DNA from: Acidobacteriaceae bacterium
GTDB taxonomy: Bacteria > Acidobacteriota > Terriglobia > Terriglobales > Acidobacteriaceae
Direction: 5' to 3'
Assembly: GCA_003134815.1 (NCBI GenBank)
Contig: PLCO01000028.1
Span: forward strand, 57,143 to 102,617
Length of the DNA stretch: 45,475 nt
Shown: piece by piece, positions 1 to 12,563 of the stretch
Numbering within the stretch: position 1 is the first letter of the stretch
Layout: each line of letters begins with the position of its first letter
Position numbers and translations under genes: made by a program
The notes under the pieces: generated by a model
The model's input: the letters and a program-made list of their open reading frames with translations, nothing else
Told to the model about the DNA's origin: nothing
The model's database searches: none

Positions 1-3790
<3,790 letters not shown>

Positions 3791-3798
<8 letters not shown>

Positions 3799-5266
3799 GG
3801 TCACGGGCTTTCTGGAAATCAATCGCGAGCAGCCCACGCGCCGCAAGGCCGACGAGCGCATTCGCGACTGGTTTGAAATCTACGAGCCGTTCCCCGAGGA
3901 AAAGCAGCGTGAGCAGGGCGCTCGCTGCATGGACTGCGGCGTGCCTTTCTGCCACACCGGCTGTCCCGTTAACAATCTCATTCCTGACTGGAACGATCTC
4001 GTCTATAACAATCGATGGCAGGCCGCCGTCCGCCGCCTCCACTCCACCAACAATTTTCCTGAATTCACCGGCCGCATCTGCCCCGCCCCCTGTGAAGCCT
4101 CCTGCGTTCTGGGAATCAATCAGCCGCCGGTCTCCATCAAGCTCATTGAACGTTCCATCGTCGAGCGCGGCTTTGACGAAGGCTGGATTCGCCCCGAGCC
4201 GCCCGAGCGCGCCACCGGCAAGCGCGTCGCCGTCGTCGGCAGCGGTCCCGCGGGCCTCGCCGCCGCGCAGCAGCTTCGCCGCGCCGGCCATTCCGTCACC
4301 GTCTACGAGAAAAACGACCGCATCGGCGGCCTTCTCCGCTACGGCATTCCCAACTTCAAGCTTGAAAAGCACGTCGTCGATCGCCGCATCGCGCAAATGA
4401 AGGCCGAGGGCGTCATCTTCCAGACCAACGCGCACGTCGGCGTCAACATTCCCGTCGAGTCTCTAACAGAACAATTTGACGCAATCCTGCTCTGCGGCGG
4501 CGCTGAGCATCCGCGCGATTTGCCTGTCTCCGGCCGCGAGCTCAAGGGCATTCACTACGCAATGGAGTTCCTGCCGCAGCAGAATCGCCGCAACGAAGGC
4601 GACAAGGAAGAGGCTCTTCTTGCGTCGATGAAAGCTTCCGGCTCCATCCTTGCTACCGGCAAGCGCGTCATCATCATCGGCGGCGGCGACACTGGCGCGG
4701 ACTGCCTCGGCACCAGCCATCGTCAGGGCGCAAAAAGCGTCCACCAGTTTGAAATCATGCCGCGCCCGCCCGCCGAGCGCGCTGCCTCCACTCCCTGGCC
4801 GCTGTGGCCGCTGCAACTGCGCACCGAAAGCTCGCACGAAGAAGGCGGCAATCGCGATTGGAGCATTAACACTGTCAACTTCACCGGCGACGCCGACGGC
4901 AACGTCAAGCAGATTCACTGTCTCCGCGTCGGTCCACCGCCCAAATTCGAAACCCAGGCCGGCACCGAGTTCACCCTCGACGCCGATCTCGTCCTTCTCG
5001 CCATGGGCTTCCTCGGCCCCGTCAAGGATGGGATGATTAGCCAGCTCGGCCTCGCACTCGACAATCGCGGCAACATCGCCACCACCGATTACATGTCTTC
5101 GGTCGAAAGCATCTTCGCCGCCGGCGACATGCGCCGCGGCCAGTCGCTCGTCGTCTGGGCCATCTCTGAGGGCCGCAAAGCCGCCGCCGCCGTCAACGAA
5201 TATCTCGCCGCAAAAGAAGAGCCGGCCCCCTCGCGCCTCCGGCAGTCTGCAGTCAGCGCCCGCTGA
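3791..5266 (+). CDS. gltD: Glutamate synthase small subunit (FAD/NAD(P)H, Fe-S)
   Basis: The 491-aa small subunit passes electrons from NADPH through FAD and 4Fe-4S clusters to GltB. The N-terminal ferredoxin-like domain carries two cysteine groups ([13 protein letters not shown] and CPAPCEASC). These are followed by an FAD Rossmann motif ([12 protein letters not shown]), the [14 protein letters not shown] segment, an NADP-binding motif ([14 protein letters not shown]) and the C-terminal FAD motif [11 protein letters not shown]. Length is normal for the family. The start ATG lies inside the last codons of gltB (ATGGGTAA overlap), which fits a two-gene operon with fixed stoichiometry. A palindrome 29 bases after the stop could end the transcript. 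Confidence 0.97.
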
Positions 5267-5290
5267 TTCTGCTAAAGCACATATGATTGG

Positions 5291-5331
5291 GTGCCCCATC
5301 CTAAACGCGCTTTTCTGCGTTTAGGGTGGGA
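5291..5331 (+). repeat. Palindromic element, GTGCCCCATCC...GGGTGGGA family, possible gltBD terminator
   Basis: Arms at 5295-5308 and 5317-5330 pair over 14 bp with a single G-T wobble and an 8-base loop. There is no U-tract after it, so if it terminates transcription it is not a classical intrinsic terminator. The outer arms (GTGCCCCATCC and GGGTGGGA) recur at 18.6 kb and, inverted, at 39.9 kb, while the inner stem (TAAACGC) does not. It lies between gltD and the convergent metallophosphoesterase gene. Confidence 0.8.
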
Positions 5332-5390
5332 TACCACGAACCCAACCTTCGCACTCTGGCTCCGCAAATTCCGCCAGCCGCGCCGCCTCT

Positions 5391-5425
5391 GCTACTCCCT
5401 ATTGGCTACTCCCTACCCCCTGTCC
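5391..5425. repeat. Degenerate short-period repeat (CTACTCCCTA type) covering the stop of the next gene
   Basis: The motif ACTCCCTA occurs twice in close succession, with ACCCCCTG following. It belongs to the same family as the heptamer-like repeats at 13.7, 17.7, 18.7 and 37.8 kb. The minus-strand phosphoesterase ends inside it, so its last codons (QGVGSSQ and stop) come from the repeat. Confidence 0.5.
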
Positions 5426-6961
5426 TTGGCACACGCACTCCCTGAACGCATCCGCACCATCGTTCCTGAGCGCGCACGTGTACGGCTGCCAAAACACACC
5501 GAGTTCCCTCGCCCCGGTCCCCGAACCGAAATTCCGAATGTAACTCTGGCTCGCTGCGGTCTGCGCCGTGGGATCGGCCTTGAACCCCGCAATCAAATCT
5601 CCGGCACTCGACGCGGTGAACGCATCAACTTTGTACGTCTTTGCGAAATCGTACTCTTCGCTCCATTGCGCATTGACTCCGGTCTGGTTCGATGCCACGA
5701 AGACCTGATAGTCCTTCAGCTGAGCCGTCGCAACATCTATCTGCGTCACCATGAACGACGGGTTGTTTCCGTTAATCGGCGAGATCGACGGAACTAGCTT
5801 CACCGCAACGCCCTGCGGCGGAGCTCCTGCCACCGCCGGTTTCAGCAACCGCATCTCGTCCATGTGCGTGTGCGCAAAAATCGCCAGTTCTATCACGTCG
5901 CCGTAATTCGACATCGCATTCGGCAGCGCCTCCGACGAAAGAAACATCTGCGGCTTGCCGCCGCTGCACAGATCCATCGCCTTCATCGCCGTCGCATAGG
6001 GGTTCACACCGGGCGGAATGTGCGACATCACCCATACTTTTTCTTTGCTCTGCCGCGCCTCGTCTAGTTCCTTCGTCAGCCACGCAATCTGAACCGCGGC
6101 CGGCGCGGGATCAGCCTTGCCGCCGCATGTCGCATATTGCCGCGACATAAACTGGTCGTCCAGCACCAGCATCCGCGCGTGTGCAAACGGCGCCGGCAGC
6201 CTCACACTATAGAACCCGCCCTCAGCAAACGTGCGCAACGCCTCGGCCCTCTCACCAGCCGGAAAATCAGCTGTCAAAGTCCTCCCAATGTCCGCCAGAA
6301 ACGCGCTGTTCGGGTCGAGCTGATAGTCGCCGCAACCTGAATCGTTATTTCCCAGCGCCGCATACACTGGCACGCCCGGCAGCACCGCGCGCAACTCACG
6401 CATCACATAGTTAATCGTCTTCTCCACAAACGCCCGATATTCACCCGGCTTCGCATTCGGAAAAGTCGTATCGAACTTGCACGAGAATTCGTGCGCAATC
6501 AAGTCGCCGCTCAACACCACAAACTTCGCCCCGCTTGCATCGTCCTTGATCGCCTTCAGGCTCGATTCATACAGCGTGTACGACGTATCCGCGCCCCGCG
6601 CCTTGCACGTCTTCTGCAACTCGGCGAACCGCGCCGCCTGGTCCGCTGACGTAGGTGCAGCCAGAATTGCGTTCCACTCGCCCACCGTCGCAGTCTTCAA
6701 TCGCGCTGTCCTCGCCGGATCCCAGAATGGCTCGAAGTGAATATCGCTTACAAACAACGCCTCGACATTGGCCGGCCCGAGTTTCCCAGTCCCGAGCTTC
6801 CCAGTTTTGTCCGTCGCCGGTTCGTGCGTCGACGTCCCCGGCTTACTCTGCGTTGCCGGCGTGGCGGCCTGCGCCCTTATACATGGCGTCCCAGCAAAGA
6901 CCGCGGCAACACACAGCGTCAACGTTCCGCGCCACACACCGGCCCGGTTGGTCTGTGCCAT
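5399..6961 (-). CDS. Exported calcineurin-like metallophosphoesterase
   Basis: A 520-aa protein of the calcineurin-like metallophosphoesterase superfamily, nearest in layout to acid-sphingomyelinase-type phosphodiesterases. The N-terminus (about 1-31, ending CIRAQA) is a signal peptide, so it acts in the periplasm or outside. The metal-ligand blocks are present in order: SDIHF near residue 70, GDLIAHE near 155, GNNDSGCGD near 205, MSHIPPG near 310 and FAHTHMDEM near 365. GNND replaces the commoner GNH(D/E). A Thr/Lys/Gly linker at about 50-62 holds a TGKLG tandem repeat encoded by a duplicated 15-mer. The substrate cannot be read from sequence. It is convergent with gltD. Confidence 0.85.
   Translation of the reverse strand: MAQTNRAGVWRGTLTLCVAAVFAGTPCIRAQAATPATQSKPGTSTHEPATDKTGKLGTGKLGPANVEALFVSDIHFEPFWDPARTARLKTATVGEWNAILAAPTSADQAARFAELQKTCKARGADTSYTLYESSLKAIKDDASGAKFVVLSGDLIAHEFSCKFDTTFPNAKPGEYRAFVEKTINYVMRELRAVLPGVPVYAALGNNDSGCGDYQLDPNSAFLADIGRTLTADFPAGERAEALRTFAEGGFYSVRLPAPFAHARMLVLDDQFMSRQYATCGGKADPAPAAVQIAWLTKELDEARQSKEKVWVMSHIPPGVNPYATAMKAMDLCSGGKPQMFLSSEALPNAMSNYGDVIELAIFAHTHMDEMRLLKPAVAGAPPQGVAVKLVPSISPINGNNPSFMVTQIDVATAQLKDYQVFVASNQTGVNAQWSEEYDFAKTYKVDAFTASSAGDLIAGFKADPTAQTAASQSYIRNFGSGTGARELGVFWQPYTCALRNDGADAFRECVCQGQGVGSSQ
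6776..6805 (-). repeat. 15-bp tandem repeat (x2) within the phosphoesterase gene
   Basis: CCCGAGTTTCCCAGT at 6776-6790 is followed directly by CCCGAGCTTCCCAGT at 6791-6805, one mismatch. The unit is five codons, so the duplication stays in frame and gives TGKLG twice in the linker between signal peptide and catalytic domain. Confidence 0.85.
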
Positions 6962-7100
6962 AAATTCTCCCTTTGGAATTTGCCCGTCTCTCTCTGATCT
7001 CTCGGCAGGCTTCGCTTAGAATACCGCCGTTCTCCTGCCAACTCTCCTGCTGGCCGCCGCACCGGACGCAAACTTGCCAATTCGCTGGCCTTCGGCCTTT

Positions 7101-7139
7101 CTAACTCCGCTAACCCCGCTATCTCCGCCAACCCCGCCG
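7101..7139. repeat. Nonamer-period repeat (AACYCCGCT) in the leader of the GH27 gene
   Basis: Reads as four consecutive 9-mers: AACTCCGCT, AACCCCGCT, ATCTCCGCC, AACCCCGCC. The same unit occurs at 22.08, 22.33 and (inverted) 37.86 kb. It ends 22 bases before the proposed alpha-galactosidase start. An upstream in-frame ATG at 7074 would translate the repeat, but the signal peptide begins only at 7161. Confidence 0.75.
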
Positions 7140-7160
7140 TCTTTGCACTATCCTTTCCTC

Positions 7161-8546
7161 ATGGTCAGGCCGTCCCTCATTCCCGCCGCCCTTTTCGTCG
7201 CCGCGCTTTTTGTCCCGTCCCTCGTCGTCGCACAAACGCCCGCTCCCACGCCCCCCATGGGTTGGAATAGTTGGGACTCCTACGGCCTCACCATCGATGA
7301 AGATCAATTCAAAGCCAACGCCACCGTCCTCGCATCAATCCAGCAATACGGCTGGAAGTACGCCGTCATCGACGAAGGCTGGTACATGGCCAACCCCGCC
7401 GGTCACACTCTCGAAGACAAGAATTATCTCTGGGATTCGAACGGCCTGTTGATTCCCGTTTCCAGTCGCTTCCCATCGGCCGAAAACGGCGCAGGCTTCA
7501 AGCCGCTCGCCGACTGGCTCCATGCGCGCGGCCTCAAGTTCGGCATTCACATCGTCCGCGGCATTCCCCGCCAGGTCGTCGCCGCTAACCTGCCGATCGC
7601 CGGCTCGGCTTTTCACGCCGCTGACGCCGCAGACACAACATCCCCGTGCCCTTGGGACGCAGGCAACTGGGGCGTGAAGGACAACGCCGCCGGCCAGGCC
7701 TGGTACGACTCGATGCTTCGCCTCTATGCATCCTGGGGACTCGACTTTCTCAAAGTCGACTGCATCTCCGACCATCCCTATCGCCCCACTGAAATCCGTC
7801 AGATCGCCGAAGCTATTCGCAAATCCGGTCGGCCCATCGTGCTCTCGCTCTCTCCCGGCCCAACCCAGATCGATCACGCCACCGAAGTCCAAAAATACGC
7901 GCAGATGTGGCGCATCGCCGACGATCATTGGGACGGCTGGACCTTCCCGCGCCAACCCGGAACTGAATTCCCCACCGGCGTGCGCGACATGTTCGATCAC
8001 CTCGCACAGTGGTATACCTACACCGGCCCCGGCAGCTGGCCTGACGCCGATATGCTTCCCGAGGGCTGGCTTGGCCCGAATCCCGGCTGGGGCGAGGTCC
8101 GTCAATCTCGCCTATCGCCCGACGAGCAGCGCACTGAATTTACTCTCTGGGCCGTCACCCGCTCGCCGCTCATTCTCGGCGGCAATCTCACCCGCCTCGA
8201 CGACTTGGCCCGCTCCCTCTACACCAATCAAACTGTTCTTTTCCTGAACCAGAACTCCACCTACAGCCGCCCCGTCGACACTTCCGCTCTCGGCTCGGGC
8301 TTCGAGAATGCCCGTGTCTGGCGCGCTTCCATTGGCCAGCCTGGCGATCGCGGCTACGCCGAGTATTTCGCCTTCTTCAATCTCGCGGGCGAATCCGTCA
8401 CGCTGCGCACCACCTGGCAGCAACTCGGCTTCGACGGCAAGAAACACGTCGCACGCAATGTATGGGAGGATTCCACCGCCAAAGAATCAAAGGACGTCAG
8501 CGTTACACTGCCGCCCCACGCATGCGCGCTTTTCGAATTGCGCTAA
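7161..8546 (+). CDS. Secreted GH27 alpha-galactosidase
   Basis: Glycoside hydrolase of family 27 (461 aa), expected to remove terminal alpha-galactose from oligosaccharides or plant polysaccharides outside the cytoplasm. The start at 7161 is preferred because it opens directly on a signal peptide (residues 1-25, ending SLVVAQ). An in-frame ATG at 7074 only adds translated repeat. Family marks are the opening TPPMGWNSWDSYG, the first substrate-contact segment IDEGWYM, the nucleophile strand LDFLKVDC (Asp of KVD), MWRIADDHWDGW with the acid/base Asp, and WPDADMLPEG. The C-terminal 90 residues form a beta-sandwich. A related activity such as beta-L-arabinopyranosidase cannot be excluded from sequence alone. 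Confidence 0.9.
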   Translation: MVRPSLIPAALFVAALFVPSLVVAQTPAPTPPMGWNSWDSYGLTIDEDQFKANATVLASIQQYGWKYAVIDEGWYMANPAGHTLEDKNYLWDSNGLLIPVSSRFPSAENGAGFKPLADWLHARGLKFGIHIVRGIPRQVVAANLPIAGSAFHAADAADTTSPCPWDAGNWGVKDNAAGQAWYDSMLRLYASWGLDFLKVDCISDHPYRPTEIRQIAEAIRKSGRPIVLSLSPGPTQIDHATEVQKYAQMWRIADDHWDGWTFPRQPGTEFPTGVRDMFDHLAQWYTYTGPGSWPDADMLPEGWLGPNPGWGEVRQSRLSPDEQRTEFTLWAVTRSPLILGGNLTRLDDLARSLYTNQTVLFLNQNSTYSRPVDTSALGSGFENARVWRASIGQPGDRGYAEYFAFFNLAGESVTLRTTWQQLGFDGKKHVARNVWEDSTAKESKDVSVTLPPHACALFELR

Positions 8547-8753
8547 CTCGCCAAGGTTTGCTCAACCAAAGTCCTGCTCAGTCAATATTCTGCGCGCCCA
8601 AAATCCTGCGGACCCAAAATCCGGCGCACTTCGACATCCGCGGCCACGTCTCACACAAACGTGTTAGCCGCAGCGCTTTCGCCGTCTCCATGTGCGAAAC
8701 TAAACTGTCTGCCAGGCGCGCTCCACCGGAGCGAAAATCGGCAGAGGCGAGTG

Positions 8754-9704
8754 ATGCAACTTCTTCGATCCGCCTTTATTTCGCTGTCCCACAACCGTTC
8801 CTTACGCCGCTTCTTTGAGCACTCCGCGCTGGGCACTCGCCTCAATGCGCGATTTGTTGCCGGCATGAAGCCTGAAGACGCGCTTCGTGTGGCCGAAGCC
8901 GTCAACCGCCAGGGCATCTCTGTCACCCTTGACTCGCTCGGCGAGAGCGTCACCACATCCACTGAGGCGCACCGCGCCGCCGACGTCTACCACAGCCTGC
9001 TCGATTCCATTGCCGAGCGCGGCCTAGACGCCAACATCAGCGTCAAGCTCACCCAAATGGGCCTCTCGTCGGGGCTGCAAAACGAACCCGGTCAGTCCGC
9101 CGAGCTCGCCGAGTCCATCACCGCCAGCCTCGCCGAGCACGCACGTTCTTCGGGAAGCTTCGTTCGCATCGATATGGAGGACTCGCGCCTTACGCAAACA
9201 ACCCTGGACATCGTTCGCCGCGTTCATGCGCGGGCCGGCCTTCGCGGCGCTGTCGGCGTCGTCATTCAAGCCTACCTCTATCGCTCGCAGGCCGACGTCG
9301 AACAGCTCCTCGCCGACGGAATCCGCGTCCGTCTTTGCAAAGGCGCATACAATGAAACGCCCGATGCCGCCTTCCCGCGCAAGCCGGAAGTCGACGCCAA
9401 CTTCATCAGGCTCGCCAAAATGCTTATTGAGAGCCCCATCCACCACGCGCTGGCGACGCACGATGAGGCCATCATCGACAAAATCAAAGTCTTTGCTGCC
9501 GAGGGCGCAATTAACCCAGGCAACTTCGAATTTCAAATGTTGTATGGAATTCGCCGCGATCTGCAGCGCAAACTAGTCAGCGAGGGCTACAAGGTACGGG
9601 TCTACGTCCCCTTCGGAACCCAATGGTATCCCTACTTCATGCGACGTTTGGCTGAGCGGCCTGCAAACGTTATCTTTATGGCGCGCAATTTCTTCCGCTC
9701 CTGA
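8754..9704 (+). CDS. Proline dehydrogenase (monofunctional, FAD)
   Basis: A 316-aa single-domain proline dehydrogenase. It oxidises L-proline to pyrroline-5-carboxylate with FAD and passes electrons to the respiratory chain at the inner membrane. The size fits the monofunctional type, not the bifunctional PutA. Seen in order: DANISVKLTQMGL, RIDMEDS, the Y-R-S segment VIQAYLYRS, VRLCKGAYNE, FEFQMLYGIR and the C-terminal YVPFGTQWYPYFMRRLAERP that closes the active site. The start at 8754 follows a purine-rich stretch (GCAGAGGCGAGTG), and a 31-codon upstream extension looks like non-coding sequence. No P5C dehydrogenase is adjacent. The 207 bases before it hold only an imperfect 16-bp tandem repeat at 8592-8623. 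Confidence 0.92.
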   Translation: MQLLRSAFISLSHNRSLRRFFEHSALGTRLNARFVAGMKPEDALRVAEAVNRQGISVTLDSLGESVTTSTEAHRAADVYHSLLDSIAERGLDANISVKLTQMGLSSGLQNEPGQSAELAESITASLAEHARSSGSFVRIDMEDSRLTQTTLDIVRRVHARAGLRGAVGVVIQAYLYRSQADVEQLLADGIRVRLCKGAYNETPDAAFPRKPEVDANFIRLAKMLIESPIHHALATHDEAIIDKIKVFAAEGAINPGNFEFQMLYGIRRDLQRKLVSEGYKVRVYVPFGTQWYPYFMRRLAERPANVIFMARNFFRS

Positions 9705-9721
9705 GCCGCAGCCGAAATCTC

Positions 9722-9964
9722 TTATTTAGGAAGGTGCTTCCTCTTCCGCCTGTTGCGCTTCCGCAACATTACTTCGTGCCCGCAATCCTTGCATTGCCAC
9801 GGAAAGAATCCGAAAAGCGGATAGACCCTCTTCTGAATGATGCCTTTTCGCTCCTGCCGGTACATTTTGTCGCCGCCGCATGTTGGGCAATAGACGACGT
9901 CTCTCGTTCTGCCCATCTCAACGACATTTCCCGCCAGCGCTCCCCTTGCGCTCTCTTCAGCCAC
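9722..9964 (-). CDS. Small zinc-ribbon protein
   Basis: An 80-aa protein with one four-cysteine zinc ribbon: CPTCGG near residue 26 and CKDCGH near residue 58. It ends in a very basic tail (LRKRNRRKRKHLPK), suggesting nucleic-acid or membrane-surface contact. A GTG start at 9964 is chosen because GGGGGAG sits 5 bases upstream. An internal ATG at 9916 would give 64 aa and keeps the whole ribbon. It is convergent with proline dehydrogenase, with only 17 bases between stops. No specific function is recognised. The 9965-10210 gap beyond it shows no gene or clear signal. Confidence 0.65.
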   Translation of the reverse strand: MAEESARGALAGNVVEMGRTRDVVYCPTCGGDKMYRQERKGIIQKRVYPLFGFFPWQCKDCGHEVMLRKRNRRKRKHLPK

Positions 9965-10210
9965 AGTGCTCCCCCACAGTTCTCATAGAATTTGACGTGG
10001 CCAGCGCGGCAAGCTCATTGTTTAGCGTCTCGCTCGAGCGGCTTCTTCTTGAACGCAGTAACAGGGGCAAAACACCGATCCACTAAATATTATCCTTTTC
10101 TGTCGATTTTCCAGCGGAAAAATTTCACCGGGGTCACATACTGAACCAGAGAAGTTGATGCTCTTTTCGGCTCCTGCGCGCCTAACCTCTAACCGGTTAG
10201 CAGAGACAAG

Positions 10211-11290
10211 TCACCCTGTCGAGCTCGCATCCATAAGCCGCCGCAGCCCATTTCGAGCCAAATCCGCAACAGCCAACGCAAGGGCCTTCGACGCGTTCAA
10301 AGACTCCGGGCGCTCTAGCTGGATGCCGCGCTTGATGGCGTATTCGCGAAAATGGATGTCCACATCGAACAAGATTTCTACGTGGTCGCAAAGAAATCCA
10401 ATGGGCTGAAGAATTAGAGCATTCACACCCTCGCCGGCGAGCCGGTCCAGAGTCTCCTCAACGCTCGGGCCAATCCACGGCCCACCGCTTGCGCCCTGGC
10501 TCTGGAACGCAAACCACCACCGCGAAATCTCCGGCACTCTTGCCGCAACCATCTCCGCGGTCCGCCGCGCATCCTCCGCATAAGGATCTGTTCCAGCCCC
10601 GGCGGGACCGGGCCACAGCCTCGGCCCAGCGTTTTCTGCGCCCGCTGCGGGAGTCTCCACCGTCCGCGTCGGAACGCTGTGCGCAGTAAACAATACCGGA
10701 ACCGGCTCACCCATCTTCGCGCTCAGTTTCGCCAACGCCTGCCTCAGCCGCTCCGCAAACGCGTCAGCCAGCAGCGGATGATCCGCCCATCCGGCGGTAA
10801 AGTCGATGCGAAGTTCGCCCGCCTCTGCTTCCACCGCGCGCCGGTAGAGCCCCACGCTGGTGCGCGAGTTCTGCGGCGCCATGCAGATTACCGCGGCCTC
10901 CTCCACTCCATCCGCGCGCATCTGCTTCACCACATCGGGAATATACGGCCGCCAATTTCTCATCCCCACATACACTGGAATCGCCGGGTGTCCCATCTCC
11001 GGGGCCCCTGCAGACAGGTCCTCGTCTGCGGGGTGGATCCAGGCTTCGCTCCGGTGCGCGGCGGAGTTCGCCACGCGCGGGTCGTTAAGTTCTGCCTCCA
11101 CCAGCCGCGCCTGCGCATTCGTAATTTCCGTCAGCGGGCTCTTTCCAATCAGCGAATACCGGTGCTGAATCTCTTCCACCACCGCCTGCGGCACCGGCCT
11201 TCCGCTCACTACGTTGCGCAGATATTCGGGAATCTGTTCCACCGTCTCCGGAGTTCCATGCGCCAGCAGCAGCACCGCTTGCTTAGCCAT
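10211..11290 (-). CDS. hemH: Ferrochelatase with an in-frame repeat-derived insertion
   Basis: Inserts ferrous iron into a porphyrin at the end of haem synthesis (protohaem or coproporphyrin branch not decidable here). The 359-aa protein is longer than the usual 310-340. The start MAKQAVLLLAHGTPE is placed at 11290, overlapping the hemE stop by 8 bp (ATGGCTAA). The catalytic His (about 204, FTAHSVP) and Glu (about 305, CDHVEILFDVD) are intact, as are SPLTEIT and PVYVGMRNW. Residues about 79-102 (from HRSEAWIHPADED to EMGHP) separate two normally close blocks and are encoded by a relative of the palindromic repeat at 18.6 kb. A second Gly/Ala/Pro-rich stretch (about 214-234) also looks inserted. 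Catalytic residues suggest the enzyme is functional. Confidence 0.92.
   Translation of the reverse strand: MAKQAVLLLAHGTPETVEQIPEYLRNVVSGRPVPQAVVEEIQHRYSLIGKSPLTEITNAQARLVEAELNDPRVANSAAHRSEAWIHPADEDLSAGAPEMGHPAIPVYVGMRNWRPYIPDVVKQMRADGVEEAAVICMAPQNSRTSVGLYRRAVEAEAGELRIDFTAGWADHPLLADAFAERLRQALAKLSAKMGEPVPVLFTAHSVPTRTVETPAAGAENAGPRLWPGPAGAGTDPYAEDARRTAEMVAARVPEISRWWFAFQSQGASGGPWIGPSVEETLDRLAGEGVNALILQPIGFLCDHVEILFDVDIHFREYAIKRGIQLERPESLNASKALALAVADLARNGLRRLMDASSTG
10986..11055. repeat. Palindromic repeat element inside the hemH reading frame
   Basis: The stretch aligns with the element at 18627-18702. 11013-11040 matches 18655-18682 at 24 of 28 positions, and similarity continues into both flanks (GGGTG.CCCATC on the left). 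The central hairpin CCCTGCAGAC / GTCTGCGGGG keeps pairing against the CCCCGCGGAC / GTCCGTGGGG of the other copy. One pair is changed on both sides (A-T here, G-C there). The element contains no stop in the hemH frame. Confidence 0.8.
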
Positions 11291-12401
11291 GCGCGCCCTC
11301 CAGCCGGAACTCGCGCACCATCTTAACGACCGCCTGCACATTCTCGACAGGCGTTTCCGGCACAATTCCATGTCCCAGATTAAATATGTGTCCCGGCCGT
11401 CCACCGGCCGCGCGCAAAATCTCCTTTACTCGCTGCTCCAGCACATCCGGCGGCGCAAACAGCGTAATCGGATCGAGATTTCCCTGCACCGCATGCGCAT
11501 CTCCCACCGCGCGCCAGCCCTCGTCCAGCGGCTGCCGCCAGTCCAGTCCAATCACGTCCGCGCCCGTGGCCGCCATCTGCGCCAGCAGCCCCGCCGTCTC
11601 CACGCCGAAATAAATCACGGGCACGCCCATCGCCTGCACCGCGCGCACCAGCCGCTTTGAAGCTTCGAATGCGTAATCGCGATAGTCGCTCAACGAAAGC
11701 GACCCCACCCAACTATCGAAAATCTGAATCACGTCCGCGCCAGCCTGCACTTGCAGCCGGCAATATTCCGTAAGAACGGCTACCAATTTGTCCAGAAGGC
11801 TGATCCACGCAATCGGCTCGCGATACATCAGTTGTTTTGTGTGGATGTAATTTCTCGACCCGCCGCCTTCGATCATGTAGCTCGCCAGCGTGTACGGCGC
11901 GCCGCAAAATCCAATCACTCCCAGCCGGTCGCGGAAATGCGCTGCCACCTTCTCAATCGCGCGCGCCACATACGCCAGATCGCCCGCGCGATCCGTCCGC
12001 AGCGCGCGCACGTCCTCGGCCGTCCGCACCGGCCTGTGTACCACCGGCCCCTCGCCCGCCTGAAACTCGCAGTCCAGCCCCATCGGCTCCAGCGGCAGCA
12101 GCAAATCCGCAAAGATGATCGCCGCATCCACGCCCAGCTTTTCCGCGGCGGTAATCGTCACCTCCGCGGCCAGCTCCGGCTGTTTGCAAATTTCCACCAG
12201 CGTGTGATGCTTGCGCACCTCGCGGTACTCCTGCATATACCGCCCCGCCTGCCGCAAAAACCATACCGGCGTGCGGTCCACCGGCTTGCGCAGGCAGGCG
12301 CGCACAAACCGGCTTCCGGCGAGAATCGTCTCCACCTCGGCGGCGTCATCTTTGGTTGATCCCATATCGACCATTTTACCGGCTTGCAATCGTTCACTCA
12401 T
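11283..12401 (-). CDS. hemE: Uroporphyrinogen decarboxylase
   Basis: Decarboxylates the four acetate side chains of uroporphyrinogen III to give coproporphyrinogen III in the cytoplasm. It has 372 aa if translation begins at 12401; ATGs at codons 10 and 13 are also possible and no start has a strong ribosome site. Diagnostic segments: WFLRQAGRYMQEYR (about 47-60), the catalytic Asp in IIFADLLLPLEPMG, GAPYTLASYMIEGGGS, IFDSWVGSLS, and NLGHGIVPETPVENV near the C-terminus. It is the first gene of a hemE-hemH pair whose reading frames overlap by 8 bp, so they are co-transcribed and translationally coupled. Confidence 0.95.
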   Translation of the reverse strand: MSERLQAGKMVDMGSTKDDAAEVETILAGSRFVRACLRKPVDRTPVWFLRQAGRYMQEYREVRKHHTLVEICKQPELAAEVTITAAEKLGVDAAIIFADLLLPLEPMGLDCEFQAGEGPVVHRPVRTAEDVRALRTDRAGDLAYVARAIEKVAAHFRDRLGVIGFCGAPYTLASYMIEGGGSRNYIHTKQLMYREPIAWISLLDKLVAVLTEYCRLQVQAGADVIQIFDSWVGSLSLSDYRDYAFEASKRLVRAVQAMGVPVIYFGVETAGLLAQMAATGADVIGLDWRQPLDEGWRAVGDAHAVQGNLDPITLFAPPDVLEQRVKEILRAAGGRPGHIFNLGHGIVPETPVENVQAVVKMVREFRLEGAHG

Positions 12402-12563
12402 CAGCCGTAATCTCGCGGCCAGCCGGACATCGACTGCTGCCAGTCACGTAGCGCCTGCTGCCATTCGTGGATTGGCTCCTGTATGATGAGCCTCTGCAAC
12501 CCGCGCGGCTCTTTGTCATTCCCGGCAACTCACTTGCGGAGACCCGCCATTCGGAGACCTGTA

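Noticed and set aside
4463..5299. 278-codon minus-strand frame opposite gltD
   Set aside because: The same antisense effect; overlaps the NADP and FAD motifs of GltD and has no recognisable domain.
11283..11660. Plus-strand frames opposite hemE and hemH (e.g. 10679-11326, 11751-12359)
   Set aside because: Arg/His-rich antisense translations in GC-rich genes without motifs or ribosome sites.
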